64,000 bases of DNA from JBBQXY01 sp038209195 (GTDB lineage Bacteria; Chloroflexota; Ktedonobacteria; Ktedonobacterales; Ktedonobacteraceae), in assembly GCA_038209195.1 (NCBI GenBank), contig JBBQXY010000006.1:15422-79421 (forward strand). The letters run 5' to 3'. This document shows, piece after piece, positions 44,221 through 53,121 of the stretch. Position numbers and translations under genes: made by a program. The notes beneath the pieces are model-generated. The model was not told the DNA's origin. It made no database searches and worked only from the letters and a program-made list of their open reading frames with translations. Each line of letters opens with the position of its first letter. Positions within the stretch are counted from its first letter, which is position 1.

Positions 44221-44817
44221 ATGCACGAAGAAGAAACGAGCCCCACCATCCCCCAGATGGTTGAGGACGTGCGCGCAGGACGTATGCTGCGGCGCAATTT
44301 TATGAAAACGCTGGCTGCCCTGGGCTTCACCGCCGTGGGAGCCAGTGCCATCTCGGCGGCAACCGCCCTGCCCACGCCCATCGCTAAGATCGCCCCCGTG
44401 GCCCATCCCGATGAGCAACCAGCGCAGAACTTGCAATTGCACCAAGAGCACCTGGCGCATCAGACCTCGGGCAATTCGGGTGCCATCCAGCATGATTACG
44501 CGGAACACGCGGTGGTCGAAGATAGCATGCACCCTGAGCCCTTTGTGGGGAGAGCTGCCATTATGTCGCGCAAAGGCGTGGGCATGGCAGCCATCCCTGA
44601 TTTGCAGATTCACGTAAACAACCGGGTGGCGCATGGGACGCAAGTCGCCGTGGAGTGGACGGCGACGGGAACCCATACAGGTGATTTTCCTGGCTTAGCC
44701 GCCTCGGGTCGTCCTTTCTCCATTCGCGGCGTGACGGTCGTGGTGCGTGAGCAAGGCAAGATCGTGCGCGAGGCGATCTACTACGATATGCATGAGGTCC
44801 GTCGCCAACTGAGCTAG
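44221..44817 (+). CDS. Tat-exported SnoaL-like (NTF2-fold) protein, copy 1
   Basis: 198 aa. The N-terminus carries a twin-arginine signal (LRRNFMKTLAALGFTAVGASA) preceded by an acidic leader, so the protein is exported folded. The mature part is an ester-cyclase/SnoaL-like domain of the NTF2 fold (EPFVGRAAIMSRKG, VAVEWTATGTHTGDFPG, GRPFSIRGVTVVVREQGKIV). SD AGGAGG before ATG 44221. It follows the propeller gene by 72 bp and differs from copy 2 at only about four residues, which suggests recent duplication or gene conversion. A role as a small binding or cyclase protein partnering the propeller is inferred from the repeated gene order. Confidence 0.88.
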   Translation: MHEEETSPTIPQMVEDVRAGRMLRRNFMKTLAALGFTAVGASAISAATALPTPIAKIAPVAHPDEQPAQNLQLHQEHLAHQTSGNSGAIQHDYAEHAVVEDSMHPEPFVGRAAIMSRKGVGMAAIPDLQIHVNNRVAHGTQVAVEWTATGTHTGDFPGLAASGRPFSIRGVTVVVREQGKIVREAIYYDMHEVRRQLS

Positions 44818-45196
44818 TTCTCCTCCCCTATTCTCACCTCCGTATACGACCTGTCAAATGCGGGCGGAAACTTGATCTCCTTCAAGCTTTCGCCTGTTTA
44901 ACCATTTTAGGTAGCATCCCCCCTCTTCAGAATAGTAATGCGAGTCATCAAAAAACAACTGGTTGACGGATTACAACCATTTTTTGTCAAACGTAACCAT
45001 ATTTCAACTCAATTATGAAGAGGTTATGCGTAGATAGATAGATATCATTGTATAGATATGATTATAGCTTGGCTCGTGTCCACACAGGTCGGAATAATTG
45101 TTACATCGAACGATGAACAATCTGACGGCTTTTATCAATGCAAGGATAATAGGGCATAGCGAACTCATGAAAAATAATGGTAAAGGATATTCATCT
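44818..45196. other. Intergenic region, right copy of the duplicated promoter
   Basis: About 380 bp, no gene. 44908-45055 is similar to 41768-41920 upstream of copy 1, including AACCATTTTTTGTCAAACGT and an 11-bp-phased AACC/AACT pair (44995 and 45006). This is probably the promoter of the second propeller gene. Confidence 0.6.
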
Positions 45197-47296
45197 ATGG
45201 GACAGGCTCTGCGTAATACGCGTAAGACGAGACCAGAAGCCAGGCACTACTGGATGCCATTATCTGCACTGGTACTATTAATTGCTATGGTGCTAGTGGT
45301 AGCAGGGGTGGTGCAGTATCCCAGACAGTCAGCTCATGCTGCCTCATCTGATTGGCCGATGTTTCTCGGCAACGACGCTCGAACCGGCTACAACAGTACC
45401 GAAAGTGCAATAACAGCATCAACTGCCTCTACTTTAAAAGTCAAATGGACGTCTTCCATGGGGGGGCGCGTGAACGCGCAGCCGGTGGTCGCGAATGGTC
45501 AAGTCTATGGTGGTTCCTGGAATGGGGTAGAGTCTGCTACCGATCTCGCTGGCAATAAGCTGTGGTCTGCTGCGATTGGCGGGCAGATCGCCAATTGTAG
45601 CCCGCCGGATGTCTTTGGCATCGGGAGCACTCCCAGCGTCAACACGGTCACCATCAATCAGAGCAGCACCCAGGTCGTGTTTGTCGGAGGTGATGACCCG
45701 ACCACGAAGATCGCCAGTTTATACGCTTTGAATGCGGCGGATGGCCGCACTATCTGGAAAACTCCTCTCAGCACCACGGGGAATAACTTTGTGTGGAGTT
45801 CACCCGTCGTCTACAATGGCAGTGTTTATATTGGGCTCTCATCGGTGAATGACTGTCCGCTGGTACGCGGAGCGTTAATCAAGTTGGATTCCGCCACCGG
45901 AGTCATTCAGAACACCTTTTATACTGTACCCCCTGGCTGCATCGGTGCGAGCATTTGGAGCTCACCAGCCATCAATGACGCTACTGGCAAGCTCTTTATC
46001 ACCACCGGTAATAATGGGCAGTGTTCCGCGACAGAACCGTATGCGCAAGCCCTGATAGAGCTTAATGCCGCAGACCTCTCGTATGTCGATGCGTGGCAAG
46101 TGCCAGCATCCCAACATCGCGTGGACAGTGATTTTGGGGCCACGCCAACCCTTTTCACGACTTCAATCCAGGGCACCACACGTCAGATGGTTGGGGTCGT
46201 CAACAAAAACGGCACCTATTATGCCTTGGACCAAAATGCTCTTCACACGGGGCCAGTTTGGATGCAACCAATAAGTAGCAGTACCATCAGTATCTCCTCT
46301 TCCGCGTGGGATGGTTCAATGCTCTACGTCGCAGGTCGTAATACAACTATTGGTGGTAAGGCGTGTACTGGCAGTATACGGGCACTCGATCCCACCACTG
46401 GTGCCTTCATCTGGCAAGATTGTCTCAACGGTGGCAATGTTCTAGCGCCCGTGAGCGCGGTGCCAGGAGTAGTTTTTGTTGCCGAGGGAGTATATATTCT
46501 GGCCATTGACACAACATCAGGAGCGATCCTTTTTAACCACAAAACCAGCAACACAATCGACTCCGGCCCATCTATCGTCAATGGTACCCTCTATGTCGCA
46601 AACAATAGCGGAACCCTCTACGCTTTCGGCCTGCCCAATGCGCCAACACCAACCCCGACGCCCTCGGTGACGGCCAGTGTCACGGCGTCACCTAGCGTGA
46701 CTCCTTCGACGACACCCGGTACAACGCTTGCGCAGGACACTTTTGTACGTCACAACCAATCCCTCTGGGGAATTGCTACCGATGGGCAGAGTTGGGGAGC
46801 CGATGCCAACACGCTCAGCAATTTCTCCATCAGCGCCGATAGCGGACAGGTGCAGGGCAGCGGCACGAGTGCCCGGAGCTACAATGCCGTGCTGGGTCCC
46901 GTCGCCACCGACGCGGAAGTCCTCTTCAGTGGATCCTTGAGTAGTTATGGCAGCAATACGTTGGGAGCCACTTTGCGCTGGAGTAATAGCAACAACCTCT
47001 ATCGAGCATTCATCAACGGGAAGACCTTGACGGTGGTAAAGAAGGTCGGAGGGGGAATCACTAATCTGGGGAGCGTGAACTATGTCGCCCAGCCGGGGAC
47101 GAACTATAGCATCCGTTTCCGCGTGGTGGGTACGACACTGACGGCGAAGGTGTGGGCCACCGGAACCACTGAGCCAGGTGGGTGGATGGTGACGACCAGC
47201 GATAGCAGTTTGACCTCGGGCCAGTGTGGCGTACTGCTCTACCTGGCCAATGCGATCACGGGGAAGGTGACCGCATTTCAGGCAAGCGTGCCCTAG
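45197..47296 (+). CDS. PQQ-propeller surface protein with shared C-terminal domain, copy 2 (intact)
   Basis: About 699 aa from ATG 45197 (AAAGGAT eight bases upstream; in-frame codons back to 45098 lack an SD). Membrane anchor or signal (LIAMVLVVAGVVQYP, cleavage near SAHA-A), then DWPMFLGNDARTGYNST and repeated propeller blades with (L)YALNAADGRTIW, LIKLDSATG and IRALDPTTGAFIWQ motifs typical of PQQ/BamB-like repeats. A Pro/Thr linker leads to the C-terminal domain (DTFVRHNQSLWGIATDGQSWG ... TLGATLRWSNSNNLYRA) also found on the metallophosphatase at 39340. The protein is extracellular; no dehydrogenase residues are evident, so a structural or binding role is likely. Confidence 0.88.
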   Translation: MGQALRNTRKTRPEARHYWMPLSALVLLIAMVLVVAGVVQYPRQSAHAASSDWPMFLGNDARTGYNSTESAITASTASTLKVKWTSSMGGRVNAQPVVANGQVYGGSWNGVESATDLAGNKLWSAAIGGQIANCSPPDVFGIGSTPSVNTVTINQSSTQVVFVGGDDPTTKIASLYALNAADGRTIWKTPLSTTGNNFVWSSPVVYNGSVYIGLSSVNDCPLVRGALIKLDSATGVIQNTFYTVPPGCIGASIWSSPAINDATGKLFITTGNNGQCSATEPYAQALIELNAADLSYVDAWQVPASQHRVDSDFGATPTLFTTSIQGTTRQMVGVVNKNGTYYALDQNALHTGPVWMQPISSSTISISSSAWDGSMLYVAGRNTTIGGKACTGSIRALDPTTGAFIWQDCLNGGNVLAPVSAVPGVVFVAEGVYILAIDTTSGAILFNHKTSNTIDSGPSIVNGTLYVANNSGTLYAFGLPNAPTPTPTPSVTASVTASPSVTPSTTPGTTLAQDTFVRHNQSLWGIATDGQSWGADANTLSNFSISADSGQVQGSGTSARSYNAVLGPVATDAEVLFSGSLSSYGSNTLGATLRWSNSNNLYRAFINGKTLTVVKKVGGGITNLGSVNYVAQPGTNYSIRFRVVGTTLTAKVWATGTTEPGGWMVTTSDSSLTSGQCGVLLYLANAITGKVTAFQASVP

Positions 47297-47431
47297 CAAC
47301 GGCATGCTACTGTACCACATGCTCACGAAGTAATGAGATAGCCCTACCACCAATGCTTCAGGAGCATGCACGACAAAGATGTTTGCATTGAGCTTGTATC
47401 AAGCAATGAAGAGTAGAACATAGGAGGAACC

Positions 47432-48028
47432 ATGCACGAAGAAGAAACGAGCCCCACCATCCCACAAATGGTCGAGGACGTACGCGCAGGACGCATGCTG
47501 CGCCGCAATTTTATGAAAACCCTGGCCGCCCTCGGCCTCACTGCTGTGGGGGCTAGTGCCATCTCGGCGGCAACCGCCCTGCCCACGCCCATTGCTAAGA
47601 TCGCCCCCGTGGCCCATCCCGATGAGCAGCCAGCGCAGAACTTGCAATTGCACCAAGAGCACCTGGCGCATCAGACTTCCGGCAATTCGGGAGCCATCCA
47701 GCACGATTACGCGGAACACGCGGTGGTCGAAGATAGCATGCACCCTGAGCCCTTTGTGGGGAGAGCCGCCATTATGTCGCGCAAAGGCATCGGGATGGCG
47801 GCCATCCCTGATTTGCAGATTCACGTAAACAATCGGGTGGCGCATGGGACGCAAGTCGCCGTGGAGTGGACGGCGACGGGAACCCATTCCGGGGATTTTC
47901 CTGGCTTAGCCGCCTCGGGTCGTCCTTTCTCCATTCGCGGCGTGACGGTCGTGGTGCGTGAGCAAGGCAAGATCGTACGCGAGGCGATCTACTACGATAT
48001 GCATGAGGTCCGTCGCCAACTGGGTTAA
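47432..48028 (+). CDS. Tat-exported SnoaL-like (NTF2-fold) protein, copy 2
   Basis: 198 aa, nearly identical to the protein at 44221: differences are FTAVG to LTAVG, KGVG to KGIG, GTHTG to GTHSG and the last residue. Same twin-arginine signal (LRRNFMKTL) and SD AGGAGG. It follows the intact propeller gene by 135 bp, about 60 bp more than in copy 1. Near-identity at protein level, against greater divergence of the adjoining propeller genes, points to stronger purifying selection or gene conversion. A strong hairpin terminator follows. Confidence 0.88.
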   Translation: MHEEETSPTIPQMVEDVRAGRMLRRNFMKTLAALGLTAVGASAISAATALPTPIAKIAPVAHPDEQPAQNLQLHQEHLAHQTSGNSGAIQHDYAEHAVVEDSMHPEPFVGRAAIMSRKGIGMAAIPDLQIHVNNRVAHGTQVAVEWTATGTHSGDFPGLAASGRPFSIRGVTVVVREQGKIVREAIYYDMHEVRRQLG

Positions 48029-48063
48029 AAAGGTAAGCGCAAGGTTGAGCCTCGTTAAGTGGT

Positions 48064-48113
48064 ACCTGGACTTCCTCGGTCGACAATAGACCGAGGAAGT
48101 CCAGGTCTTTCGT
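48064..48113 (+). terminator. Terminator after SnoaL-like copy 2
   Basis: ACCTGGACTTCCTCGGTC (48064-48081) pairs perfectly with GACCGAGGAAGTCCAGGT (48089-48106) over a 7-nt loop, then CTTTCGTTT. Confidence 0.9.
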
Positions 48114-48171
48114 TTGCTGTGAACCGTTCACGAGATAGGAAGACACGAACTGAGATCGTGTATAGTATCAC

Positions 48172-49581
48172 TTACAACCCAAAGGCAAATAGCTGGCCAT
48201 TCCTGTTGACTTCATAGATTATTCCGTTAGAGATAGAAGCTGCTCCCCAGAATCTCCCATTTGTCACTGAATCTTGATAACTATAGAGCGTAGTTCCTGT
48301 CGCAGAGTTAACGACGCTCATAGTATTGCCTGAACCTATCACCACTAGCCCTGGAACAGCTACCACAGAATCGAGAACCGGGTTGTTCAAGCACTTCTGC
48401 CAGAGGAATGCTCCGGTGTTTGGGTCAATTGCCTGTAGGCTACCCCTACATTTACGAACCCCAATCGTCGAATTTCCCCCTGCTGCATAAAGTGTAGAAC
48501 CATCGTAAGCACTTGACGAGATACTGCCATTTCCCGTCTCTGGAGCTGACCCGCCGGCTGAAATTCTCACCTTCCACAGTGCCCCCGCACTGACGTTAGT
48601 CCGGTCAAGGGCATAGTAGTAGCCATCTTTATTCTCTAATCCTACCATAGCATGTGAGGTACCTTGGATCGTTGCCTGAAAGAGTGTCGGAGTACTCCCA
48701 TAGTCTCCGTCAGTAACTGCGTCTGAAGCTGGCACCGCCCAGGACCCAACCAAAGAGAGAGTAGAGGCATTGAGTTCTACTATCGACTGGTTGTAAGCTC
48801 CAGGCTTTGAGCATTTATTCCCATTGCCCGTGCCAAAATAGAGCATACCAGTCGCCTCGTCAATGGTGGGCGACCCCCACACCCCCCCGCCAATACAGCC
48901 ACTAGGCACCACATTGAACACATGTTGTATCGTTCCCGTTGAGGCGTTAACCTGAACCAGCTGCCCTTGAACGACTGGACAATCTATTTCAGATGCAATT
49001 CCGACGTAGACACTACCATTGAAAACCGCTGTTGAACCAAAGATGAACTGGTTTGCGACCGTCCCCAAGCTGCTCTGCCAGAGAATTGCGCCTGTGTTCG
49101 CGTTCAATGCATAGACTTTGACCGTCCCCCCGGATACGAAAACGACGGGAGTGGTCACACCGTTTATCGATACAGAGGCAAACGTCGCGGAACCAGTCAC
49201 CCCGTAGGACGGTGTACAATGACCAGGCCTGGAGCCCAAATTGGTCGCCCATACCTGTTTTCCTGTTGATGGATTTGTTGCATACTCTACTCCCTTCCAG
49301 TCTCCCCAGTAGAGAAGCCCATTTGCAAGCACTGGCTCACCGCTCAGATTTGTACTGGATTTAGTTACCCAATGTACCTTTAGATTGGCTGCTGTGGAAG
49401 GAGTGATAGTATTCTCAGTCGAGTTGTAGCCCGTCCGTGCATTGCTACCAAGAAATGTTGGCCAATCACCAGTTGCAGCATGTGCTGCTTGTTTCCGTCC
49501 GAGCATAGCAAAAGTGCTCACTCCAATCATGACCAATACAATCAGTACCAGAATAATCTTTGAACTGAGAAAACGTTTCAT
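48172..49581 (-). CDS. PQQ-propeller protein, third paralogue without C-terminal domain
   Basis: 469 aa from ATG 49581 (AGGAG ten bases upstream). Signal peptide (KIILVLIVLVMIGVSTFAML, AAHA-A site), then DWPTFLGSNARTGYNSTEN and propeller blades (VYALNANTGAILWQ, LVQVNASTGTIQHV, LQAIDPNTGAFLWQK). It aligns with the propeller part of the proteins at 42058 and 45197 and keeps the Cys at the position of the TGA in copy 1 (PGHCTPSYG), but ends right after the last blade (LFAFGL). It is inverted relative to the other two, convergent with the SnoaL-like gene. Likely an exported binding or scaffold protein. Confidence 0.87.
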   Translation of the reverse strand: MKRFLSSKIILVLIVLVMIGVSTFAMLGRKQAAHAATGDWPTFLGSNARTGYNSTENTITPSTAANLKVHWVTKSSTNLSGEPVLANGLLYWGDWKGVEYATNPSTGKQVWATNLGSRPGHCTPSYGVTGSATFASVSINGVTTPVVFVSGGTVKVYALNANTGAILWQSSLGTVANQFIFGSTAVFNGSVYVGIASEIDCPVVQGQLVQVNASTGTIQHVFNVVPSGCIGGGVWGSPTIDEATGMLYFGTGNGNKCSKPGAYNQSIVELNASTLSLVGSWAVPASDAVTDGDYGSTPTLFQATIQGTSHAMVGLENKDGYYYALDRTNVSAGALWKVRISAGGSAPETGNGSISSSAYDGSTLYAAGGNSTIGVRKCRGSLQAIDPNTGAFLWQKCLNNPVLDSVVAVPGLVVIGSGNTMSVVNSATGTTLYSYQDSVTNGRFWGAASISNGIIYEVNRNGQLFAFGL

Positions 49582-49709
49582 GCCTAAATCTCCTAACAAG
49601 AAATACTCACAAGACACAATCCTGTCTCGGTGATGCTAGTCACCATCTCCTTGACTTTGATTCTGAAGAGATGCACCTTTAATAGCTGGACAGGTACGTG
49701 TTTGCCATA

Positions 49710-50176
49710 TCAATACTGCGAATCAGAGACATCTCCTTTATTTTGTATTGCACCGTAGAGGCTAGCAAAATTATCTAACTTGCCATGATCAGATGCTTTG
49801 AGATAGCCCGCGTGAGAGTGATCAATGTCACTAATAAGATGGTCGGGCTGGTGGTTCAACGGGTGGTTTGCCCATGTATGTCTGTATAGGTGGTTGCACC
49901 ATCCGCATTGGGAAATGTACCAAACATACTATCGAAGGAACTGTTTTCTTTGACAATGAAGACAATGTGAGAAATAGGATTGGTCGTGCTTCGTCCTAAC
50001 TTTGCTGGTGATGCCGCTTTTAGAGGTGTTTTTGGTGATTGATAGAATGCTCCAATTAGCAGTAATGCTCCTAGCATTACTATCAGCAAGGTATGCACTG
50101 TGCGAGTCAGATGTAATTGTTGAGGATACGAAAATCCCCATCGCTGGTACTTCTCAAAATTGTTACCGTTGGTCAT
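49710..50176 (-). pseudogene. Frameshifted N-terminal relic of a phospholipase C/acid phosphatase-type phosphoesterase
   Basis: The first frame (50176-49856, 106 codons) has an anchor helix (TLLIVMLGALLLIGAFY) and the family's opening motif HIVFIVKENSSFDSMFGTFP-NADG, then stops after HGQTTR. Translation continues in another frame from about 49857 to 49710: LNHQPDHLISDIDHSHAGYL and KASDHGKLDNFASLYGAIQN, which is the expected next part of this family (compare the D-x-x-H and GKMD-type motifs). A stop follows at 49710 and little recognisable sequence remains before 49618. At least one frameshift and a large 3' deletion make it non-functional. Confidence 0.82.
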
Positions 50177-50331
50177 GTGTATATCCTTCCATATGATCTA
50201 CAGTCCTCCAAGGTAAATATTAGCAACGAAATATCTTTGGTCGTAATTTCAAAATCAGTAGCTTTGTGTACGTATCGGCGTTTCTACATACCGTAATCCC
50301 TGATCTAAGAGAGGTCACTGTCTCTGGTCGT

Positions 50332-50409
50332 GAAATAGAAATACTTCGATGCTTCGAACAAAGTTAGAAATAGAAATACTTCGATACTTCGATGCTTCGA
50401 ACAAAGTTA
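50332..50409. repeat. Tandem direct repeat, 35 bp and 43 bp units
   Basis: GAAATAGAAATACTTCGATG and the following 15 bases (50332-50366) are repeated at 50367-50409 with a small internal duplication of ATACTTCG. It is upstream of the phosphoesterase relic. Confidence 0.9.
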
Positions 50410-50574
50410 ATAGTATGAATGCAATGCATTTACCATTGGAAGTCTACTAGATTTCGGTAGTGAAAAAGTGCAAATTTGGTTGAGATAGGGTTATAAAAAG
50501 GGTGCAAACGTGGAGAATTCTCAATCTGGAAGGCAGAACTTGTTAAAAGATAGAGAAGAACGTCGCAACGCGGC

Positions 50575-50617
50575 GGGGAGGAGGGGCTGCCGCCTGAGAC
50601 GGCATCCCCTCCTCCCC
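50575..50617 (-). terminator. Hairpin after the glycoside hydrolase gene
   Basis: GGGGAGGAGGGGCTGCCG (50575-50592) pairs with CGGCATCCCCTCCTCCCC (50600-50617), one mismatch, 7-nt loop. It lies 26 bp past the stop of the minus-strand hydrolase. No T-tract follows on that strand. Confidence 0.7.
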
Positions 50618-50642
50618 TCCTCTTTGCTACTTCGTCCTTGGC

Positions 50643-51815
50643 TTAGCTCCAGTGTGGTTTCTGACGGATCATGGATTGTAAGGCGTAGAAGGCGGGTAAT
50701 GGACCACTACCAGTATTTGGATAGATGCTATCGCTCTGGTGACCGTAGTTAATCGTGAACCAGAAGACTCTCTGCACAACGCCAGATTTTGCAGACTCGT
50801 TGAGGATGTATTGCATGAACTGGGACTGTACCTCTGGTGTCACAGTGGTGCTTGAACCAGAGCCATTGTTAGTGGGCCAACCCACTTCCGTGACCCAGAT
50901 GGGTTTTTGAGGGAAGCCATTTTTTGTGGCGATATCGCGCATAGTTTGCCATTCCTGGTCGAAGGAGGGATCATCTCCATTTGTCACCGAAGGGTCTGCT
51001 CCGCTGTGGTAATAATGGAAGTTCATGTAATCCATGTATGGCCCATACCCATTGGTATACAGGTAGGTCATAAAATCTTGAATGTGCGGCTCATAATGCC
51101 ACCACATGCCAAACATGCCCACAAGTGCCTGCGGATTGACGGCTTTGATGGCCTGATAGCCAGCCTTGAGAACTGGTCCATAGTAGCTGGCACTACGACA
51201 TGGTTGGTTGTTGCCCAGACCTGGTACAAAATGGGAGTCATATTCCTCATTGCCAATTTCGAAGGAGTCGATGATGCCATGTCCATGTTTGCCATCATAG
51301 CGGGTTGCCAGCAAAGTGGCGAACTTTGTCATTTCAGCGGGGCCAGGCAAGAAATGCTGACCATCACCAGAGCAGACCTGGCTTAAATCCCAGGTGGGAG
51401 CGTACTGGATAGCAAAGTCTACATGAATGTGGGCCGCGTTCACAATAGCAAGAGCAGCATCAACCTGGCTCCAGTCATATACTTCCGGCGCGGTCTCAAT
51501 CTTTGACCAGTGATATTGATAGCGAACCCAGCATACATTGAGTTGTTTGTAGACGGTCACGAGCGAACTATCAGCATGTATCGTCGTGAACCCATAGGGA
51601 CTCGTTGCCGTACACGGTCCGCTGGGTCCGACAACCTGGGTAGTGGTTGCACCAGGAGTGGGGGTAACGGTCGTTACTGGTCCCGAACCTGGTTGCTTAA
51701 AGATGATAAAGTAGAAAACTGAGAATACTACTACACCAAGAAGCAATACTCCTATGATAATGGTAAGTGCCAAACGTAATGGCACCGTAGGCCCTGTTGG
51801 ACGGCTGTTTTGCAT
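50643..51815 (-). CDS. Membrane-anchored glycoside hydrolase, clan A (PslG/GH39-GH5-like)
   Basis: 390 aa. An N-terminal anchor (LALTIIIGVLLLGVVVFSVFYFIIF) and Thr/Pro spacer are followed by a TIM-barrel hydrolase. Acid/base Glu lies in FEIGNEEYDSHF (near residue 205) and nucleophile Glu in IWVTEVGWPTN (near 318), with the WVRYQYHWSKIE and YMNFHYYHSG strands typical of retaining clan GH-A enzymes. Such enzymes in polysaccharide loci trim or release the polymer (PslG). It is divergent in orientation from the glycosyltransferases on the plus strand and 20 bp downstream of a GT4 gene on the minus strand. The substrate is likely the locus polysaccharide. Confidence 0.87.
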   Translation of the reverse strand: MQNSRPTGPTVPLRLALTIIIGVLLLGVVVFSVFYFIIFKQPGSGPVTTVTPTPGATTTQVVGPSGPCTATSPYGFTTIHADSSLVTVYKQLNVCWVRYQYHWSKIETAPEVYDWSQVDAALAIVNAAHIHVDFAIQYAPTWDLSQVCSGDGQHFLPGPAEMTKFATLLATRYDGKHGHGIIDSFEIGNEEYDSHFVPGLGNNQPCRSASYYGPVLKAGYQAIKAVNPQALVGMFGMWWHYEPHIQDFMTYLYTNGYGPYMDYMNFHYYHSGADPSVTNGDDPSFDQEWQTMRDIATKNGFPQKPIWVTEVGWPTNNGSGSSTTVTPEVQSQFMQYILNESAKSGVVQRVFWFTINYGHQSDSIYPNTGSGPLPAFYALQSMIRQKPHWS

Positions 51816-51834
51816 TTCTTAATAATTCCCCCTG

Positions 51835-53121
51835 CTATGTATGTATACCTATTTTCTGATCTTTTTGTATGGCCCGGAGTAGATGCTGCTCAACGTGCCT
51901 GGCGTTCTCCTCTATGGTGAAGCGTTCCTGTACCGTTGTACGGGCTGCCGAGGCGAGTTGTGCGCGTTGCTGCGAGTTCTCTAACAATTGTGTAATTGCA
52001 GATGCAAGCGCCTGTTCATCTCCGGGCTCAATTAACAGTCCGTTCACATCGTGCGTCAGGATTTCCGCTGGCCCACCAATATTGGAGGCAATAACTGGCA
52101 AGCCACGAGCCATTGCCTCTGCGACCACGAGACCAAATGGCTCCTGCCACAACGAGGGTACAAGCATAATATCGGAGCAATCGTAGAATCTTATGAGTTC
52201 ATCTTGAGAAACCTTGCCATGGAAAGTCACGACCTGCGTCAGGTGCTTCTCATGAAGGAACGTCTCCAACTCTCTGACATAGGTCTTATCGCCAGTTCCG
52301 AAGATATGCAGGTGTAAGAAAGGATGCTCTGCATTATCTTTCTGCCTACTTTGCTCGTCCAGCAACAGATCAAGTGCTTTAAGAATAATAAGAATGCCTT
52401 TTTCATCGCGTAGGCGTCCAACGAAGAGTAGTTGGAAGCATTCTTTCGCACCATTTTTACTATAATTCTCGTTTACCATAGCTTCGGACTGGGGCAAACT
52501 CAGAAAGCGCGGCTCTATGCCGTTATAAATGACCTCAATCTTCTCGGCATCGAAGCCTGCTTGGACGTACTGCTGTTTGACAGCAGCACTGACAGCAATG
52601 AGCGAGGTGAAAGTGAGCGCAGGAAGCGTGCCGATCAAGCGTTGTTTGAGCCATCGGTTATGCAGATGTGATTGCTCGGTCTCAGGCGAATTGGCATAAA
52701 GCAAGACATAGCTACCCAGATGAAAGACGATAGGTATCTTCAAGGCTGGGAGTGCTTTGAGCATCGAATTCACACCGAGGCCCGCAATTTCCCAAAGGTA
52801 GAGTATGTCAGGTTTGGTCGTGGCTACCACACGGCATAATTCATCTGCATTCGCAGGATAGTGGTAACGTCGATAATAGTTATATGGTTGATCAAGTTGC
52901 CGCCAAAGAGGACGCTGGCGATCAAAATGAGCTGGTGGAGCAAGGTGGAGTGTACGCCAGATGTGCCCATTTTGCTCTGCCTTCGCAAGGCCAAATGAAC
53001 TCGTCAGCACCAGGACTTCGTGACCCAGTCGCTCCAGCCCTGTAGCTATATCCCCTGCCAGGATTTCCGCTCCTCCTTCTACATACGGCGGGTAGAGGTT
53101 ATTCAATAATAATATACGCAC
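51835..53121 (-). CDS. GT4 family glycosyltransferase
   Basis: 428 aa, GT-B fold, cytoplasmic. Start is GTG 53121 with AAAGGTG six bases upstream. N-terminal MRILLLNNLYPPYVEGGAEI binds the acceptor side; the C-terminal domain has LLFVGRLRDEKGI and the E-x7-E motif EPFGLVVAEAMARGLPVIAS, which binds the nucleotide sugar. It adds one sugar to the lipid-linked repeat unit, donor unknown. It is followed at 20 bp by the hydrolase gene, so builder and trimmer are cotranscribed. Confidence 0.93.
   Translation of the reverse strand: MRILLLNNLYPPYVEGGAEILAGDIATGLERLGHEVLVLTSSFGLAKAEQNGHIWRTLHLAPPAHFDRQRPLWRQLDQPYNYYRRYHYPANADELCRVVATTKPDILYLWEIAGLGVNSMLKALPALKIPIVFHLGSYVLLYANSPETEQSHLHNRWLKQRLIGTLPALTFTSLIAVSAAVKQQYVQAGFDAEKIEVIYNGIEPRFLSLPQSEAMVNENYSKNGAKECFQLLFVGRLRDEKGILIILKALDLLLDEQSRQKDNAEHPFLHLHIFGTGDKTYVRELETFLHEKHLTQVVTFHGKVSQDELIRFYDCSDIMLVPSLWQEPFGLVVAEAMARGLPVIASNIGGPAEILTHDVNGLLIEPGDEQALASAITQLLENSQQRAQLASAARTTVQERFTIEENARHVEQHLLRAIQKDQKIGIHT

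Larger units (their letters stand above)
50177..50642. other. Intergenic region with direct repeats and a phased motif
   Basis: No credible gene. It contains the direct repeat at 50332-50409, the phased motif GGTTGAGATAG-GGTTATA (50478-50494) and a G/C-rich hairpin at 50575-50617. The 19-mer at 50479 matches one at 41395 in 17 positions. Confidence 0.6.

Noticed and set aside
42286..44676. Long minus-strand frames opposite the propeller and SnoaL-like genes
   Set aside because: They mirror the codon bias of the real genes, span two genes at once, and recur in the duplicated copy only because the sense strand is duplicated.
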